A stretch of DNA of 64,000 nt from Rhizobium sp. CG5. GTDB lineage: Bacteria; Pseudomonadota; Alphaproteobacteria; Rhizobiales; Rhizobiaceae. The notes below the pieces were generated by a model. It was not told where the DNA came from and did no database searches. It was given only the letters and a program-made list of their open reading frames with translations. The stretch covers positions 1 to 64,000 of the forward strand of contig NZ_JABAEF010000022.1 of assembly GCF_023701945.1 (NCBI RefSeq). Reading direction: 5' to 3'. A program made the translations under genes and the position numbers. This document shows, piece after piece, positions 17,831 to 26,396 of this stretch (position 1 is the stretch's first letter; every line of letters starts with the position of its first letter).

Positions 17831-18307
17831 ATGACAGAACTGACGACCGGCAGCCCGGCCCCCGATTTTACAATGCCCAGCAGCGGCGGCGGCAGCCTGA
17901 CCCTGTCATCCCTGCGCGGCGGGTCCGTCGTTGTCTATTTCTATCCCAAGGACGATACCAGCGGCTGCACCACGGAGGCGATCGCCTTCTCGTCGATGGC
18001 CGCCGACTTCGCAGCTGCAGGCGCCACCGTGATCGGCATTTCGCCTGATTCGGTCAAAAGCCACGACAAGTTCATCGCCAAGCACGGATTGTCCGTTGTG
18101 CTGGGGGCCGACGAGGACAAGTCGGTGCTGGAGGCCTATGGCGTCTGGAAAGAGAAGAGCATGTACGGCAAGACCTATATGGGCGTCGAGCGCAGCACGT
18201 TCCTGATCGATCCGGACGGCAAGATTGCTGCGATCTGGCGCAAGGTGAAGGTTCCGGGCCATGCCGAGGCGGTGCTGAAGGCCGTTACCGAACTGCCCGC
18301 CCGCTGA
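17831..18307 (+). CDS. bcp: Thiol peroxidase/peroxiredoxin, Bcp type
   Basis: 158 residues, reduces hydroperoxides using thioredoxin. The peroxidatic cysteine is C46 within YPKDDTSGCTTEA, which fits PxxxTxxC; the usual Pro before Gly-Cys is Ser here. There is no cysteine five residues later, so it is either a 1-Cys form or resolves with a partner. Length is typical. The stop shares a base with the start of the DUF455 gene (TGATG), so the two are translationally coupled. An AAAGAAAGG ribosome site precedes the ATG. Confidence 0.92.
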   Translation: MTELTTGSPAPDFTMPSSGGGSLTLSSLRGGSVVVYFYPKDDTSGCTTEAIAFSSMAADFAAAGATVIGISPDSVKSHDKFIAKHGLSVVLGADEDKSVLEAYGVWKEKSMYGKTYMGVERSTFLIDPDGKIAAIWRKVKVPGHAEAVLKAVTELPAR

Positions 18308-19137
18308 TGAGCGAGCCGCTGCCGCCCATCGCCTCGCTGCGCGCCGGTGCGACAGCCGCAATCGCGGCCAGCGATCTGAGGCTTAAGACGGGGCTGGCAC
18401 AGGAAACCGCCCGGCGCTGGCATCAGCGCCGGCTGTCGCTGCGCTCGCCGCTCGATCCCGCCCTGCCGGAGCGACCCGGTCGGCCTGAAAAACCGGAGCT
18501 CGTGCGGCCGGGCCACACGGAGAAGCGCTCCCTGCACACGGTGCCCGGACGGATCGCCATGCTGCATGCGCTGGCGCATATCGAACTCAATGCCGTCGAC
18601 CTTGCGCTGGACATCGTGGCGCGATTCGCCTCCGAACCGGTGCCGCATTCGTTCTTCGACGGCTGGATGCAGGTGGCCTTCGAGGAGGCCAAGCACTTCA
18701 ACCTGGTCTGCGACCGGCTGCGGGCGCTCGGGGCTGACTACGGCGACCTGCCGGCCCATGACGGCCTGTGGCAGGCGGCGCATTCGACGCGCAACGACCT
18801 GACGGCACGGCTGGCCGTCGTGCCGCTCATCCTCGAAGCACGCGGTCTCGACGTCACCCCGTCCCTGCAGGACAAGATGCGCGAGACTGGCGACCTGGAC
18901 AGCGCCGAGGTGCTGAGAATCATCTACGAGGACGAAAAAGGCCATGTGGCGATCGGCGCAAAGTGGTTCCGCTTCCTCTGTGCCCGCGAGCGCAAGGACC
19001 CGGCAAAGACTTTCCAGGCCCTGGTGCGCGCCAATTTTCGCGGCGCGCTGAAGGCGCCGTTCAACGACATCGCCCGGGCGGAAGCCGGCCTCACCCCTTC
19101 CTTCTACCGCGCCCTCGCCTCTATCAGCCACGCCTAA
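18307..19137 (+). CDS. DUF455 ferritin-like protein
   Basis: 276 residues. A four-helix ferritin-like core is indicated by metal-ligand-type motifs ALAHIELNAVDLALD, FEEAKHFNLVCDRL and YEDEKGHVAIG, which carry Glu and ExxH pairs for a di-iron or di-manganese site. The biochemical function of this family is not established. Overlap with bcp suggests a peroxide or iron-stress link, since ferritin-like and peroxiredoxin genes are often paired. The N-terminal ~80 residues are Arg/Pro-rich and variable. Confidence 0.85.
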   Translation: MSEPLPPIASLRAGATAAIAASDLRLKTGLAQETARRWHQRRLSLRSPLDPALPERPGRPEKPELVRPGHTEKRSLHTVPGRIAMLHALAHIELNAVDLALDIVARFASEPVPHSFFDGWMQVAFEEAKHFNLVCDRLRALGADYGDLPAHDGLWQAAHSTRNDLTARLAVVPLILEARGLDVTPSLQDKMRETGDLDSAEVLRIIYEDEKGHVAIGAKWFRFLCARERKDPAKTFQALVRANFRGALKAPFNDIARAEAGLTPSFYRALASISHA

Positions 19138-19194
19138 AAAAAGTGGCAATCCGGCCGAAAGACCGGCCCGATCCGTCGTCGGATCAAGGATTTA

Positions 19195-19202
19195 TTAACC
19201 AT
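19195..19202 (+). promoter_or_regulatory. CtrA-type half-site upstream of the M23 peptidase gene
   Basis: TTAACCAT lies 138 bases upstream of the start codon. It matches the octamer reported for CtrA in Rhizobiales. Cell-cycle control of a LytM-type factor would make sense, but an eight-base match alone is weak. Confidence 0.3.
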
Positions 19203-19339
19203 AAGCGTGTGTAATCCAGTCAGCTCCCGGCTTTCCCGGCGGGAGGCGCCGGCCTCTGGCCGGCACCGGACGGGCAAGGCTTTCGCGACGCCGCAGAGGA
19301 CTGGCGTGTGCGATGGGAATGGCGAGAGGATGAGACCCT

Positions 19340-20629
19340 GTGACCCACAAAACAGAGAATCGCACCTTCGGAAAACGCCGTCAGCAGCACATCATCATTC
19401 TGGCCAGCGGCGACAAGATCCGCCACATGACGGTCCGCCCGTGGATGGCGGCCCTTGCCTTCTCGTTCCTGGGCGTGATGGCCATCGGCTATCTCGCCGC
19501 GACCTCCTATCTGGTGCTGCGCGACAACCTGATCGGCGCCACCATGGCCCGTCAGGCGCGCATGCAGCACGATTACGAAGACCGCATCGCGGCGCTCAGG
19601 GCCCAGGTCGACCGCGTCACGTCGCGGCAGCTGCTCGACCAGCAGGTGGTCGAAGACAAGGTCGAAAAGCTGCTCGAGCAGCAGGTGGCGCTGTCGTCGC
19701 GGCATGGCAAGCTCGGCTCACTGCTGGACCGGGCCGAAGATTCCGGCATCGTCGCCAAGGAGACCCCGGTCATCGCCCCGGCAAAGCCGCTGCAGAAGGC
19801 CAGCCTGTCCGGAGACGGCCATCGGGCGATCGACAGTCTGCTGGGCACCGACACCACGGCTGAAGCCACGCCCGACAATGTGACGCTTGCCTATGTGCCG
19901 CTGCGCGAGACCGTGGCCGACCGCGCCGACCGGGTGTTTTCCAAGGTCACCTTGTCCTTGAAGACCATCGAGCAGGAGCAGCTCGACCGCATCCAGCGGT
20001 TGACCGTCGGCGCCACGGAAACGGCATCCGCCATCGAGACCATTCTCGACCGTAACGGCATCACGGTGGAGCCGACCGACCTGAAGCCGGAGACGGATGC
20101 GCTCGGCGGCCCCTATCTGGAGCCGCAAATGCCGCTGCGGTTCGAGACGTCGCTGGATGACCTCGATTCGGCGCTGAGCCGCCTCGATACGGTCAGAGAC
20201 ACCGCCCGCAAGCTGCCGTTTGCCAATCCGGCGCCGGGCAAAGAGATCACCAGCCGATTCGGCAATCGGGTCGATCCCTTCCTCGGCAAGCTTGCCATGC
20301 ATGCCGGCATCGATTTTCGGGCGAGCACCGGCGGCGAGATCCAGAGTGCCGGGGCCGGCGTGGTGACCGCGGCCGGTTCTGCCGGCGGCTACGGCAATAT
20401 GGTCGAGATCGACCATGGTCATGGCATATCGACACGCTACGGGCACATGTCCCGTGTGCTGGTCAGTGTCGGCGATACGGTCGCCGTTGGCGATACGATC
20501 GGCCTGGCCGGCAGCACGGGACGCTCCACCGGTCCGCATCTGCATTACGAGGTGCGCCGCAATGGCGATGCGGTCGATCCGATGCGGTTTCTCAATGCCG
20601 GACTGAAACTGAGCGGCCTTCTGAACTGA
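19340..20629 (+). CDS. M23-family (LytM) metallopeptidase, membrane-anchored with coiled coil
   Basis: 429 residues with a GTG start preceded by GAGAGGA. A cytoplasmic tail of about 32 residues leads to one transmembrane helix (about 34-55). A coiled coil follows (about 70-130: DYEDRIAALRAQVDRVTSRQ, VEDKVEKLLEQQ), then a variable linker and a C-terminal M23 domain (about 300-425). Zinc ligands are visible as HAGIDF, YGHM and HLHYE, so the peptidase is probably active rather than an EnvC-like degenerate form. It likely acts on peptidoglycan cross-links during growth or division. It has no partner ORF on this strand, and a LysE exporter follows. Confidence 0.9.
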   Translation: MTHKTENRTFGKRRQQHIIILASGDKIRHMTVRPWMAALAFSFLGVMAIGYLAATSYLVLRDNLIGATMARQARMQHDYEDRIAALRAQVDRVTSRQLLDQQVVEDKVEKLLEQQVALSSRHGKLGSLLDRAEDSGIVAKETPVIAPAKPLQKASLSGDGHRAIDSLLGTDTTAEATPDNVTLAYVPLRETVADRADRVFSKVTLSLKTIEQEQLDRIQRLTVGATETASAIETILDRNGITVEPTDLKPETDALGGPYLEPQMPLRFETSLDDLDSALSRLDTVRDTARKLPFANPAPGKEITSRFGNRVDPFLGKLAMHAGIDFRASTGGEIQSAGAGVVTAAGSAGGYGNMVEIDHGHGISTRYGHMSRVLVSVGDTVAVGDTIGLAGSTGRSTGPHLHYEVRRNGDAVDPMRFLNAGLKLSGLLN

Positions 20630-20702
20630 TCCTGCTTTCGAATTGACGTCGGCGCGCGACCGCGGTTATTCTCTGGCAGCGCAACATAACGGAGGGCTTG
20701 GC

Positions 20703-21320
20703 ATGGATGGACAGACGCTCCTGGGCTTTGCCGCAGCCTTTTTCGTGTTTGCCGCCAGCCCCGGCCCCGACAATATGACCATCGTTGCCCGCACCGTCTC
20801 GCATGGCGCCCTGTCCGGGGTCGCTTACGGCATGGGCACGGTTGCCGGCATCCTCGTCTATCTCGGCCTTGCCTTTGTCGGCCTGTCGCTGATGGCCAGC
20901 GAAATGGGCATGCTGATGACGGTGCTGCGCTATGCGGGTGCGGCCTATCTGCTGTGGATGGGCATCCGGCTGTGGATGGCCGAGCCCGTCGTGCCGGCCC
21001 TGCAGCCGATGCGCGAGCGCCAGGGCCTGCTGCCGGTCTTCCTGACCGGCATCGCGCTCAATCTCGGCAATCCAAAAATGCCGCTCTTCTATCTGGCCCT
21101 GCTGCCGAATTTCGTATCGGACACGGTGGGGCTTGAGACCTTCCTGGCGCTGGTGGCGGTGATCCTGCTGGTCGAGGTCGTGGTGATCGGCGGCCATGTC
21201 TGGCTTGCGACCCGGGCGCGCCGGTTGCTGCGCACGCCGTCCATCGTCAGGCGGGCCAATCGCATCACCGGCAGCTTCCTGGCCGCCGCAGGATTGGCCA
21301 TTGTTGCCACCCGTCGCTGA
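20703..21320 (+). CDS. LysE-family exporter (second copy)
   Basis: 205 residues, six predicted membrane helices. The N-terminal signature AASPGPDNMTIVARTVSHG (about 17-35) and the central LNLGNPKMPLFYLALLPNF are diagnostic of the RhtB/LysE group of amino-acid exporters. AACGGAGGG provides a good ribosome site before the ATG at 20703. Substrate cannot be told. It is more typical of the RhtB branch than the gene at 1141-1785, which carries the LGPIGA variant. Confidence 0.9.
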   Translation: MDGQTLLGFAAAFFVFAASPGPDNMTIVARTVSHGALSGVAYGMGTVAGILVYLGLAFVGLSLMASEMGMLMTVLRYAGAAYLLWMGIRLWMAEPVVPALQPMRERQGLLPVFLTGIALNLGNPKMPLFYLALLPNFVSDTVGLETFLALVAVILLVEVVVIGGHVWLATRARRLLRTPSIVRRANRITGSFLAAAGLAIVATRR

Positions 21321-21378
21321 TCAATTGCCAATATTGAGTGTATATTAAGCCTGCGTTACGGCCCGCCGAGCGTATTCC

Positions 21379-21407
21379 TTGACTTTTCGGTGTTTTGGCA
21401 CTATCTC
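21379..21407 (+). promoter_or_regulatory. Promoter of the DEAD-box helicase gene
   Basis: TTGACT (21379-21384), a 17-base spacer and TATCTC (21402-21407) give a good sigma-70-type promoter and a leader of about 67 bases. Cold-inducible RNA helicases often carry leaders, but no cold-shock motif was identified. Confidence 0.55.
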
Positions 21408-21480
21408 GCGCTGGCGTAATCGTCCGCGTTTCAGGGCGCTTCATCACTGTTCGTAAGAACTGAACGGAAAAAATTTCCCT

Positions 21481-22998
21481 TTGACCACATTTGCTGACCT
21501 TGGCCTGAGCCAAAAAGTATTATCAGCCGTCACCGATGCCGGCTACACGATCCCGACCCCGATCCAGGCGGGTGCCATTCCGCCGGCGCTGCAGCGCCGA
21601 GATATCTGCGGCATTGCCCAGACCGGAACGGGCAAGACCGCCTCCTTCGTCCTGCCGATGCTGACACTTCTTGAGAACGGCCGAGCGCGGGCCCGTATGC
21701 CGCGCACGCTGATCCTCGAGCCGACGCGCGAACTGGCCGCACAGGTTGCCGAAAATTTCGAAAAATACGGCAAGAATCATAAGCTTAACGTCGCACTGCT
21801 GATCGGCGGCGTGTCGTTTGAAGACCAGAACCGCAAGCTGGAACGCGGCGCCGACGTGCTGATCTGCACCCCTGGCCGCCTGCTTGACCATTGCGAGCGC
21901 GGCAAGCTGCTGATGACCGGTGTCGAGATCCTGGTCATCGACGAAGCCGACCGCATGCTGGACATGGGCTTCATTCCGGATATCGAACGCATCGCCAAGA
22001 TGATCCCGTTCACCCGCCAGACGCTGTTCTTCTCGGCGACCATGCCGCCGGAAATCCAGAAGCTGGCCGATCGCTTCCTGCAGAACCCGGAGCGAATCGA
22101 AGTGTCGCTGCCGTCTTCGACGGCCACCACCGTGACGCAGCGCCTGATTGCCGCCCATAACAAGGATTACGAGAAGCGGTCGACGCTGCGTGAGGTGATC
22201 AAGGCGCAGGACGACCTGAAGAACGCCATCATCTTCTGCAACCGCAAGAAGGATGTGGCCGACCTGTTCCGCTCGCTGGAACGTCACGGCTTCTCGGTCG
22301 GCGCGCTGCACGGCGACATGGACCAGCGCTCGCGCACCACGATGCTGCAGAACTTCCGCGATGGCCAGATCCAGCTTCTGGTGGCCTCCGATGTCGCCGC
22401 CCGCGGCCTCGATCTTCCCGATGTCGGTCACGTCTTCAACTTCGATGTGCCGATCCATGCCGAGGACTATGTGCACCGGATCGGCCGCACCGGTCGCGCC
22501 GGCCGCTCAGGCCGTGCGTTTACGATCGTCACCAAGTCCGATGCCAAGCATCTCGACGCCATCGAAAAGCTGATCAATCAGAAGATCGAATGGCTGAACG
22601 GCGATATCGCCGCCTTGCCACCCGCTGCCGAAAGCCATGACGAAGGCCGCAGCCGCCCGGGCTCCAAGGACCGCGGACGGGACCGCGACAGAGGTCGTGA
22701 TCGCGATCGTGATCGGCGCCCAGCCGCCAGTCATAAAACGGACACCCAAATCGAACAGATTAAGCCTGCTCCCGTTGAAGAGCCGGCACCAGCGAAGGTG
22801 GAAAGCGTGAAACCAGAACGTAAGGCAGACAAGCGGCCGCAGCAGAACAATCGTGATATCAGGCCGAACCCGGCCAATGACGATCACCGCGAGCGCCGCC
22901 GCAGCCATTACCGCGATCACGACGACGGCCCGACGCCGGTCGGCTTCGGCGACGACATCCCCGCCTTCATGCTGATCGTTGCCAGCGCCAAGGCCTAA
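21481..22998 (+). CDS. DEAD-box RNA helicase (RhlE-like)
   Basis: 505 residues, TTG start with a weak ribosome site. Motifs in order: Q-motif PTPIQAGAIP, Walker A AQTGTGKT, PTRELAAQ, DEAD (VIDEADRMLDMG), SAT, and motif VI HRIGRTGRAGRSG. The core ends near residue 385. A basic, low-complexity tail of about 100 residues (RDRGRDRDRGRDRD repeats) probably binds RNA. It closes with a short C-terminal box, TPVGFGDDIPAFMLI, that is conserved in alphaproteobacterial members. Roles are in ribosome assembly or mRNA decay. The stop shares its A with the Nudix ATG (TAATG). Confidence 0.93.
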   Translation: MTTFADLGLSQKVLSAVTDAGYTIPTPIQAGAIPPALQRRDICGIAQTGTGKTASFVLPMLTLLENGRARARMPRTLILEPTRELAAQVAENFEKYGKNHKLNVALLIGGVSFEDQNRKLERGADVLICTPGRLLDHCERGKLLMTGVEILVIDEADRMLDMGFIPDIERIAKMIPFTRQTLFFSATMPPEIQKLADRFLQNPERIEVSLPSSTATTVTQRLIAAHNKDYEKRSTLREVIKAQDDLKNAIIFCNRKKDVADLFRSLERHGFSVGALHGDMDQRSRTTMLQNFRDGQIQLLVASDVAARGLDLPDVGHVFNFDVPIHAEDYVHRIGRTGRAGRSGRAFTIVTKSDAKHLDAIEKLINQKIEWLNGDIAALPPAAESHDEGRSRPGSKDRGRDRDRGRDRDRDRRPAASHKTDTQIEQIKPAPVEEPAPAKVESVKPERKADKRPQQNNRDIRPNPANDDHRERRRSHYRDHDDGPTPVGFGDDIPAFMLIVASAKA

Positions 22999-23405
22999 TG
23001 GCGTCTCCCGGCCTAGATTTTCCGGGCGTCGGCGTCGGCCTTGCGATCATGCGTAACGGCCGCCTCTTGCTTTATCGCCGCATGAAGCCGCCGGAAGCCG
23101 GCTTCTGGAACATTGTCGGCGGCAAGGTGGATCACCTGGAACCCGCCGAACATGCGGCGCGCCGCGAGGCCGAAGAAGAAACCGGCCTTGCCATCGGCCG
23201 GCTGGAATTCCTCGGCCATACCGAGCAGATCATCGCGGCCGACCGGCAGCACTGGATCTCGCTGCTCTACAAGACCGACGACATCAAGGGCGAACCGCAG
23301 CTGACCGAACCGGACAAGCTGTCGGATTTCGGCTGGTTCGATCTCGACGCCCTGCCCGCTCCGCTATCGGCCTTCACCGTCGCCGTTCTGCCTTATCTCA
23401 AATAG
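22998..23405 (+). CDS. Nudix hydrolase (MutT-like)
   Basis: 135 residues. The Nudix box spans about 38-60 as GGKVDHLEPAEHAARREAE followed by EETGL, with the metal-binding REAEEETG intact. General look is that of a nucleotide triphosphate hydrolase that removes the pyrophosphate part of nucleoside diphosphate-X compounds; the substrate is unknown. It overlaps the helicase stop by one base and is thus coupled to it. It is convergent, with one base between, with the TfoX-like gene. Confidence 0.9.
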   Translation: MASPGLDFPGVGVGLAIMRNGRLLLYRRMKPPEAGFWNIVGGKVDHLEPAEHAARREAEEETGLAIGRLEFLGHTEQIIAADRQHWISLLYKTDDIKGEPQLTEPDKLSDFGWFDLDALPAPLSAFTVAVLPYLK

Positions 23406-23406
23406 A

Positions 23407-23724
23407 TCACTTCGCCCGCAGCGCCGCCTCGAAGGCGAGCCTCACCCATTTCGCCATGATATCCGGATCATCCAGAGCTTCATCGGGGATCGACCAATAG
23501 AGCATGGCGACCGGTTTGCCTGTCTTGCCGGGATAGGTCCATTGCGCGGCGCCGGCTTCCGCGAAGAGTGGCGCGCTTTCCGTGTCGGCCTTCAGCAGGA
23601 TATCGCCGCGGAAATCCAGCGCCAGGATCAGGCCCTGGTGATAGATGCCCTTGCCGCCGAACATGCGCTTGATGGTGACGGGGCCAAGCGCCTCGAACAT
23701 CTCCTCGATCGCGTCATTATCCAT
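23407..23724 (-). CDS. TfoX/Sxy N-terminal domain protein
   Basis: 105 residues, a single TfoX N-terminal domain: LGPVTIKRMFGGKGIYHQGLILALDF near 13-38 and the YPGKTGKPVAMLYWSIPDEALDD stretch are characteristic. In gamma-proteobacteria TfoX regulates competence, but rhizobial stand-alone domains have no known job. It follows the MobA-like gene by four bases at the downstream end of the molybdo-hydroxylase accessory cluster and is probably co-transcribed with it. Confidence 0.85.
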   Translation of the reverse strand: MDNDAIEEMFEALGPVTIKRMFGGKGIYHQGLILALDFRGDILLKADTESAPLFAEAGAAQWTYPGKTGKPVAMLYWSIPDEALDDPDIMAKWVRLAFEAALRAK

Positions 23725-23728
23725 CGCC

Positions 23729-25363
23729 TCAGCCTTTCAGGATGCCGCCGGCGGCAATCACCGCTTCGGGTGTGTCGACATCGATATGGGCAGCCGCCCC
23801 GATTTCGACGTCGATGACATCGAGGCCCGAGGTCTCGACGATATGGCGGGCGCCGATATCGCCTTCGAGCTTCAGAACGGCGGCAAAGGTGGTGCGCGGC
23901 AGGATGACCGGATTGCCACGCTTGCCATCGGCCACGGCGCGCACGATCGCCCGTCCGCCGGCGCGGCGGAAGGTGGCCATCAGCAGGCGCAGGTCCGGCG
24001 TGATGACGCCCGGCATGTCGGCCAGCATGACCAGCACGCCATCGGCCTCGACGGCTAAGGGATCGCTGAGGCCCGCCCGCAGCGAGCTTGCCATGCCGGA
24101 GGCATAGTCGGGATTGGGCCGAATGGTGAGATCCAGACCGTCGAGCGCGGCGGCGATCTCCTCGCCGCGATAGCCGGTGACCACCACGAGGCCGTTCGGC
24201 GATGCCGCAGCGGCGATTTCCGCAACGCGGCGCACCAGCGGCACGCCGTCGAATTCGGCGAGCAGCTTGTGGCCGCTGTCGCTCCCCATGCGGCTGGCGC
24301 GGCCGGCGGCCAGGATGACCACGGTGATGGCCGGCGGTTGCTCGCCTTTCTGGACGAGATCGCGCGGCAGCGGCCGGCTGGCAATTTCCATCAGCAATCC
24401 TCCGACCCCAAGCCCCGACAATGCGAAGGCATCGGGAACCTCGCCCGACAGTAGCCGGCTCAGCACCCAGTCAAAACCGTTCTCCTTCGGCGACCGCGCA
24501 CAGCCGGGCGCGCCGACCACCGGGATATCGTCCATGAAGCCGAGCACCAGCAGATTGCCGGGATCGACCGGCAGGCCGACCTGCTCGACCCGGCCACCGG
24601 CAAGCCGGATCGCCTGCGGGATGACGTCATAGGGGTCACAGACCGCAGAGGCACCGAAGATGACAATCATCGGCGGCAAAGAATTTTTCTCGGTCAGGCT
24701 GGACCGCAATGCGGCGGCGACAGCCTCGGCCGTGTGGGCGACGCGGATCTCCTTCACCAGACGGCTATGGCTCGGCACCAGGCGCTGCTCCAGCAGGCGC
24801 GCCGTCTTATCCATCACCGTGGATTTCAGCGACGGCAGTTCGGTGGCGATCAGCGTCACGGCATGGGGTTGATAGGCGCTGACCGCAAAGGGCGAGGCCT
24901 CCTGCAGGATGGCGCGGGCGGCTTCGACGCTGGCCCCGGAGACGGCGAGCGGGATGATCTTGATGGTCGCCACCATGTCGCCGGCCATGACCGGCGCATG
25001 ATCGGCGAGACAGGCGAGCGTGATGGCCGGATCGACGCGGTTGAAGCGATCGACCAGCTCTCTGTCGGCGGTGAACAGGCCGTTGACCGTGGCATAGACG
25101 TTGACCCGGCCGGTATTGGCCGGCGTCAGCCGCATGTGATCGCGCCCGAGCGCATCGGCCAGCCTTTGCGCCGCGTCGTCTTCCAGCAGGTCGCCCGGCT
25201 CCAGCCGTCCGGCGACGACGCTGCCGATGCCGGCCGCCCTGAGCCGCGCCACGTCGCTGGCCTCGAGCCTGCGGCCCTTGGCGAGCTTGCCGCCCGGCAG
25301 GCGCACCGCATGGGCCAGCACCGCGCCTTCGACCTGATCCAAAGGGAGATTGCCGAAGATCAT
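23729..25363 (-). CDS. Molybdopterin-binding / MobA-like nucleotidyltransferase fusion
   Basis: 544 residues. The N-terminal ~340 residues resemble the MoeA/MogA-type molybdopterin-binding fold (start MIFGNLPLDQVEGAVLAH; MIVIFGASAVCDPYDVIPQ and GAPGCARSPKENGFDWVL near the middle). The C-terminal ~195 residues are a MobA/MocA-type NTP transferase with LAAGRASRMG (about 353-362), a later K (HKLLAEFDG) and GNPVILPR. Such fusions modify the molybdenum cofactor, probably as MCD cytidylation for xanthine-dehydrogenase-family enzymes. Start overlaps the XdhC gene end by 4 nt. Confidence 0.88.
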   Translation of the reverse strand: MIFGNLPLDQVEGAVLAHAVRLPGGKLAKGRRLEASDVARLRAAGIGSVVAGRLEPGDLLEDDAAQRLADALGRDHMRLTPANTGRVNVYATVNGLFTADRELVDRFNRVDPAITLACLADHAPVMAGDMVATIKIIPLAVSGASVEAARAILQEASPFAVSAYQPHAVTLIATELPSLKSTVMDKTARLLEQRLVPSHSRLVKEIRVAHTAEAVAAALRSSLTEKNSLPPMIVIFGASAVCDPYDVIPQAIRLAGGRVEQVGLPVDPGNLLVLGFMDDIPVVGAPGCARSPKENGFDWVLSRLLSGEVPDAFALSGLGVGGLLMEIASRPLPRDLVQKGEQPPAITVVILAAGRASRMGSDSGHKLLAEFDGVPLVRRVAEIAAAASPNGLVVVTGYRGEEIAAALDGLDLTIRPNPDYASGMASSLRAGLSDPLAVEADGVLVMLADMPGVITPDLRLLMATFRRAGGRAIVRAVADGKRGNPVILPRTTFAAVLKLEGDIGARHIVETSGLDVIDVEIGAAAHIDVDTPEAVIAAGGILKG

Positions 25364-26067
25364 GCCAGCGCCGTTCCCGTCTCTTTAAGGTCGCGCCGAC
25401 GAAAGGCCTGGATGATATCGGCCAGGATGGCCACCGCAATCTCCGCCGGGCTCGATGCGCCGATATCAAGGCCGATCGGGGCGGAGATGCGGGCGATGTC
25501 ACCATCGCCAAATCCCTCTGCCTTCAGGCGTTCGACCCGCTTGGCATGGGTTTTCCGGCTGCCAAGCGCGCCGATATAGAAACAGCCGGCCTTAAGCGCC
25601 TCGGCGATGGGATGATCGTCGATCTTCGGATCATGGGTGACGGCGACCACGGCCGTGTAGGCATCGAGCGGACGGACCTTCAGGGCATCCTCCGGCCAGT
25701 CGGCGGAGAGATCGGCGCCTTCGAAGCGCTCGGGCGTCGCAAAGGCGGTGCGCGGATCGATGATCGACAGGTCGTAGCCGGCAAGGGCGGCCATCGGATA
25801 GAGCGCCTGGCTGATATGCACCGCGCCGATCACTACGATGCGCGGCGGCGGCAGATGGACGTTGAGGAAGATCGACTGTCCCTCCACCTCGAACAGGCCC
25901 GATTTGCCGGAGCGCAGCCGTGCGGCGATCTCAGTGCCCAGAGCATCCGTCGCCGTTTCGCCCTCCAGCACCAGCCGATTGCCGCCGTCGCCCAGATCGG
26001 TCACCAGCACGGCCGCCTTGCGACCGGCCCTTGCGGCGTTCAGCCGTTGCAGAACCAGCGGATCCAT
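25360..26067 (-). CDS. XdhC/CoxF-family protein, Rossmann-containing
   Basis: 235 residues. The N-terminal part carries the XdhC/CoxI domain remnants; a Rossmann fold follows, with VVIGAVHISQALYPMAALAGY near 93-113, and the C-terminal part has GALGSRKTHAKRVERL and APIGLDIGASSPAEIAVAILADI, both typical of XdhC. XdhC proteins bind molybdenum cofactor, help sulfurate it and insert it into hydroxylases. Overlaps both the upstream small XdhC gene (1 nt) and the downstream MobA-like gene (4 nt). Confidence 0.9.
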   Translation of the reverse strand: MDPLVLQRLNAARAGRKAAVLVTDLGDGGNRLVLEGETATDALGTEIAARLRSGKSGLFEVEGQSIFLNVHLPPPRIVVIGAVHISQALYPMAALAGYDLSIIDPRTAFATPERFEGADLSADWPEDALKVRPLDAYTAVVAVTHDPKIDDHPIAEALKAGCFYIGALGSRKTHAKRVERLKAEGFGDGDIARISAPIGLDIGASSPAEIAVAILADIIQAFRRRDLKETGTALA

Positions 26068-26396
26068 CAGCCGAGCCTTTCGACATAGACGCGGATGCGC
26101 CCGCCGCAGGACAGGCCGACCCGCCAGGCGGTCTCATCGGCGACGCCGAACTCGATGATCTTCGGTTCACCGCTCGCCAGCACGTCGAGCGCCTCGGTGA
26201 TGACGGCACCCTCGACGCAGCCGCCCGACACCGAGCCGTGGAAATTGCCGTCGCCGTCGATCACCAGATGGCTGCCGACCGGGCGCGGCGCCGAGCCCCA
26301 GGTCTCGATGACGGTCGCGATCGCCACATCGCGGCCGTTCGACCGCCAGTCCTCGGCAATCATCAGGGGATCCAGATTTTCGGCGGAGAGGGTCAT
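26067..26396 (-). CDS. Small XdhC/CoxI-domain protein
   Basis: 109 residues containing only the XdhC N-terminal domain: AIATVIETWGSAPRPVGSHLVI then GSVSGGCVEGAV (about 53-64) and WRVGLSCGGRIRVYVE near the end. The two cysteines in SGGCVE and LSCGGRI are the conserved pair of this domain. It presumably works with the adjacent larger XdhC protein, each supplying one half of a complete XdhC. Overlaps both neighbours, so the four genes form one translationally coupled block. Confidence 0.9.
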   Translation of the reverse strand: MTLSAENLDPLMIAEDWRSNGRDVAIATVIETWGSAPRPVGSHLVIDGDGNFHGSVSGGCVEGAVITEALDVLASGEPKIIEFGVADETAWRVGLSCGGRIRVYVERLG

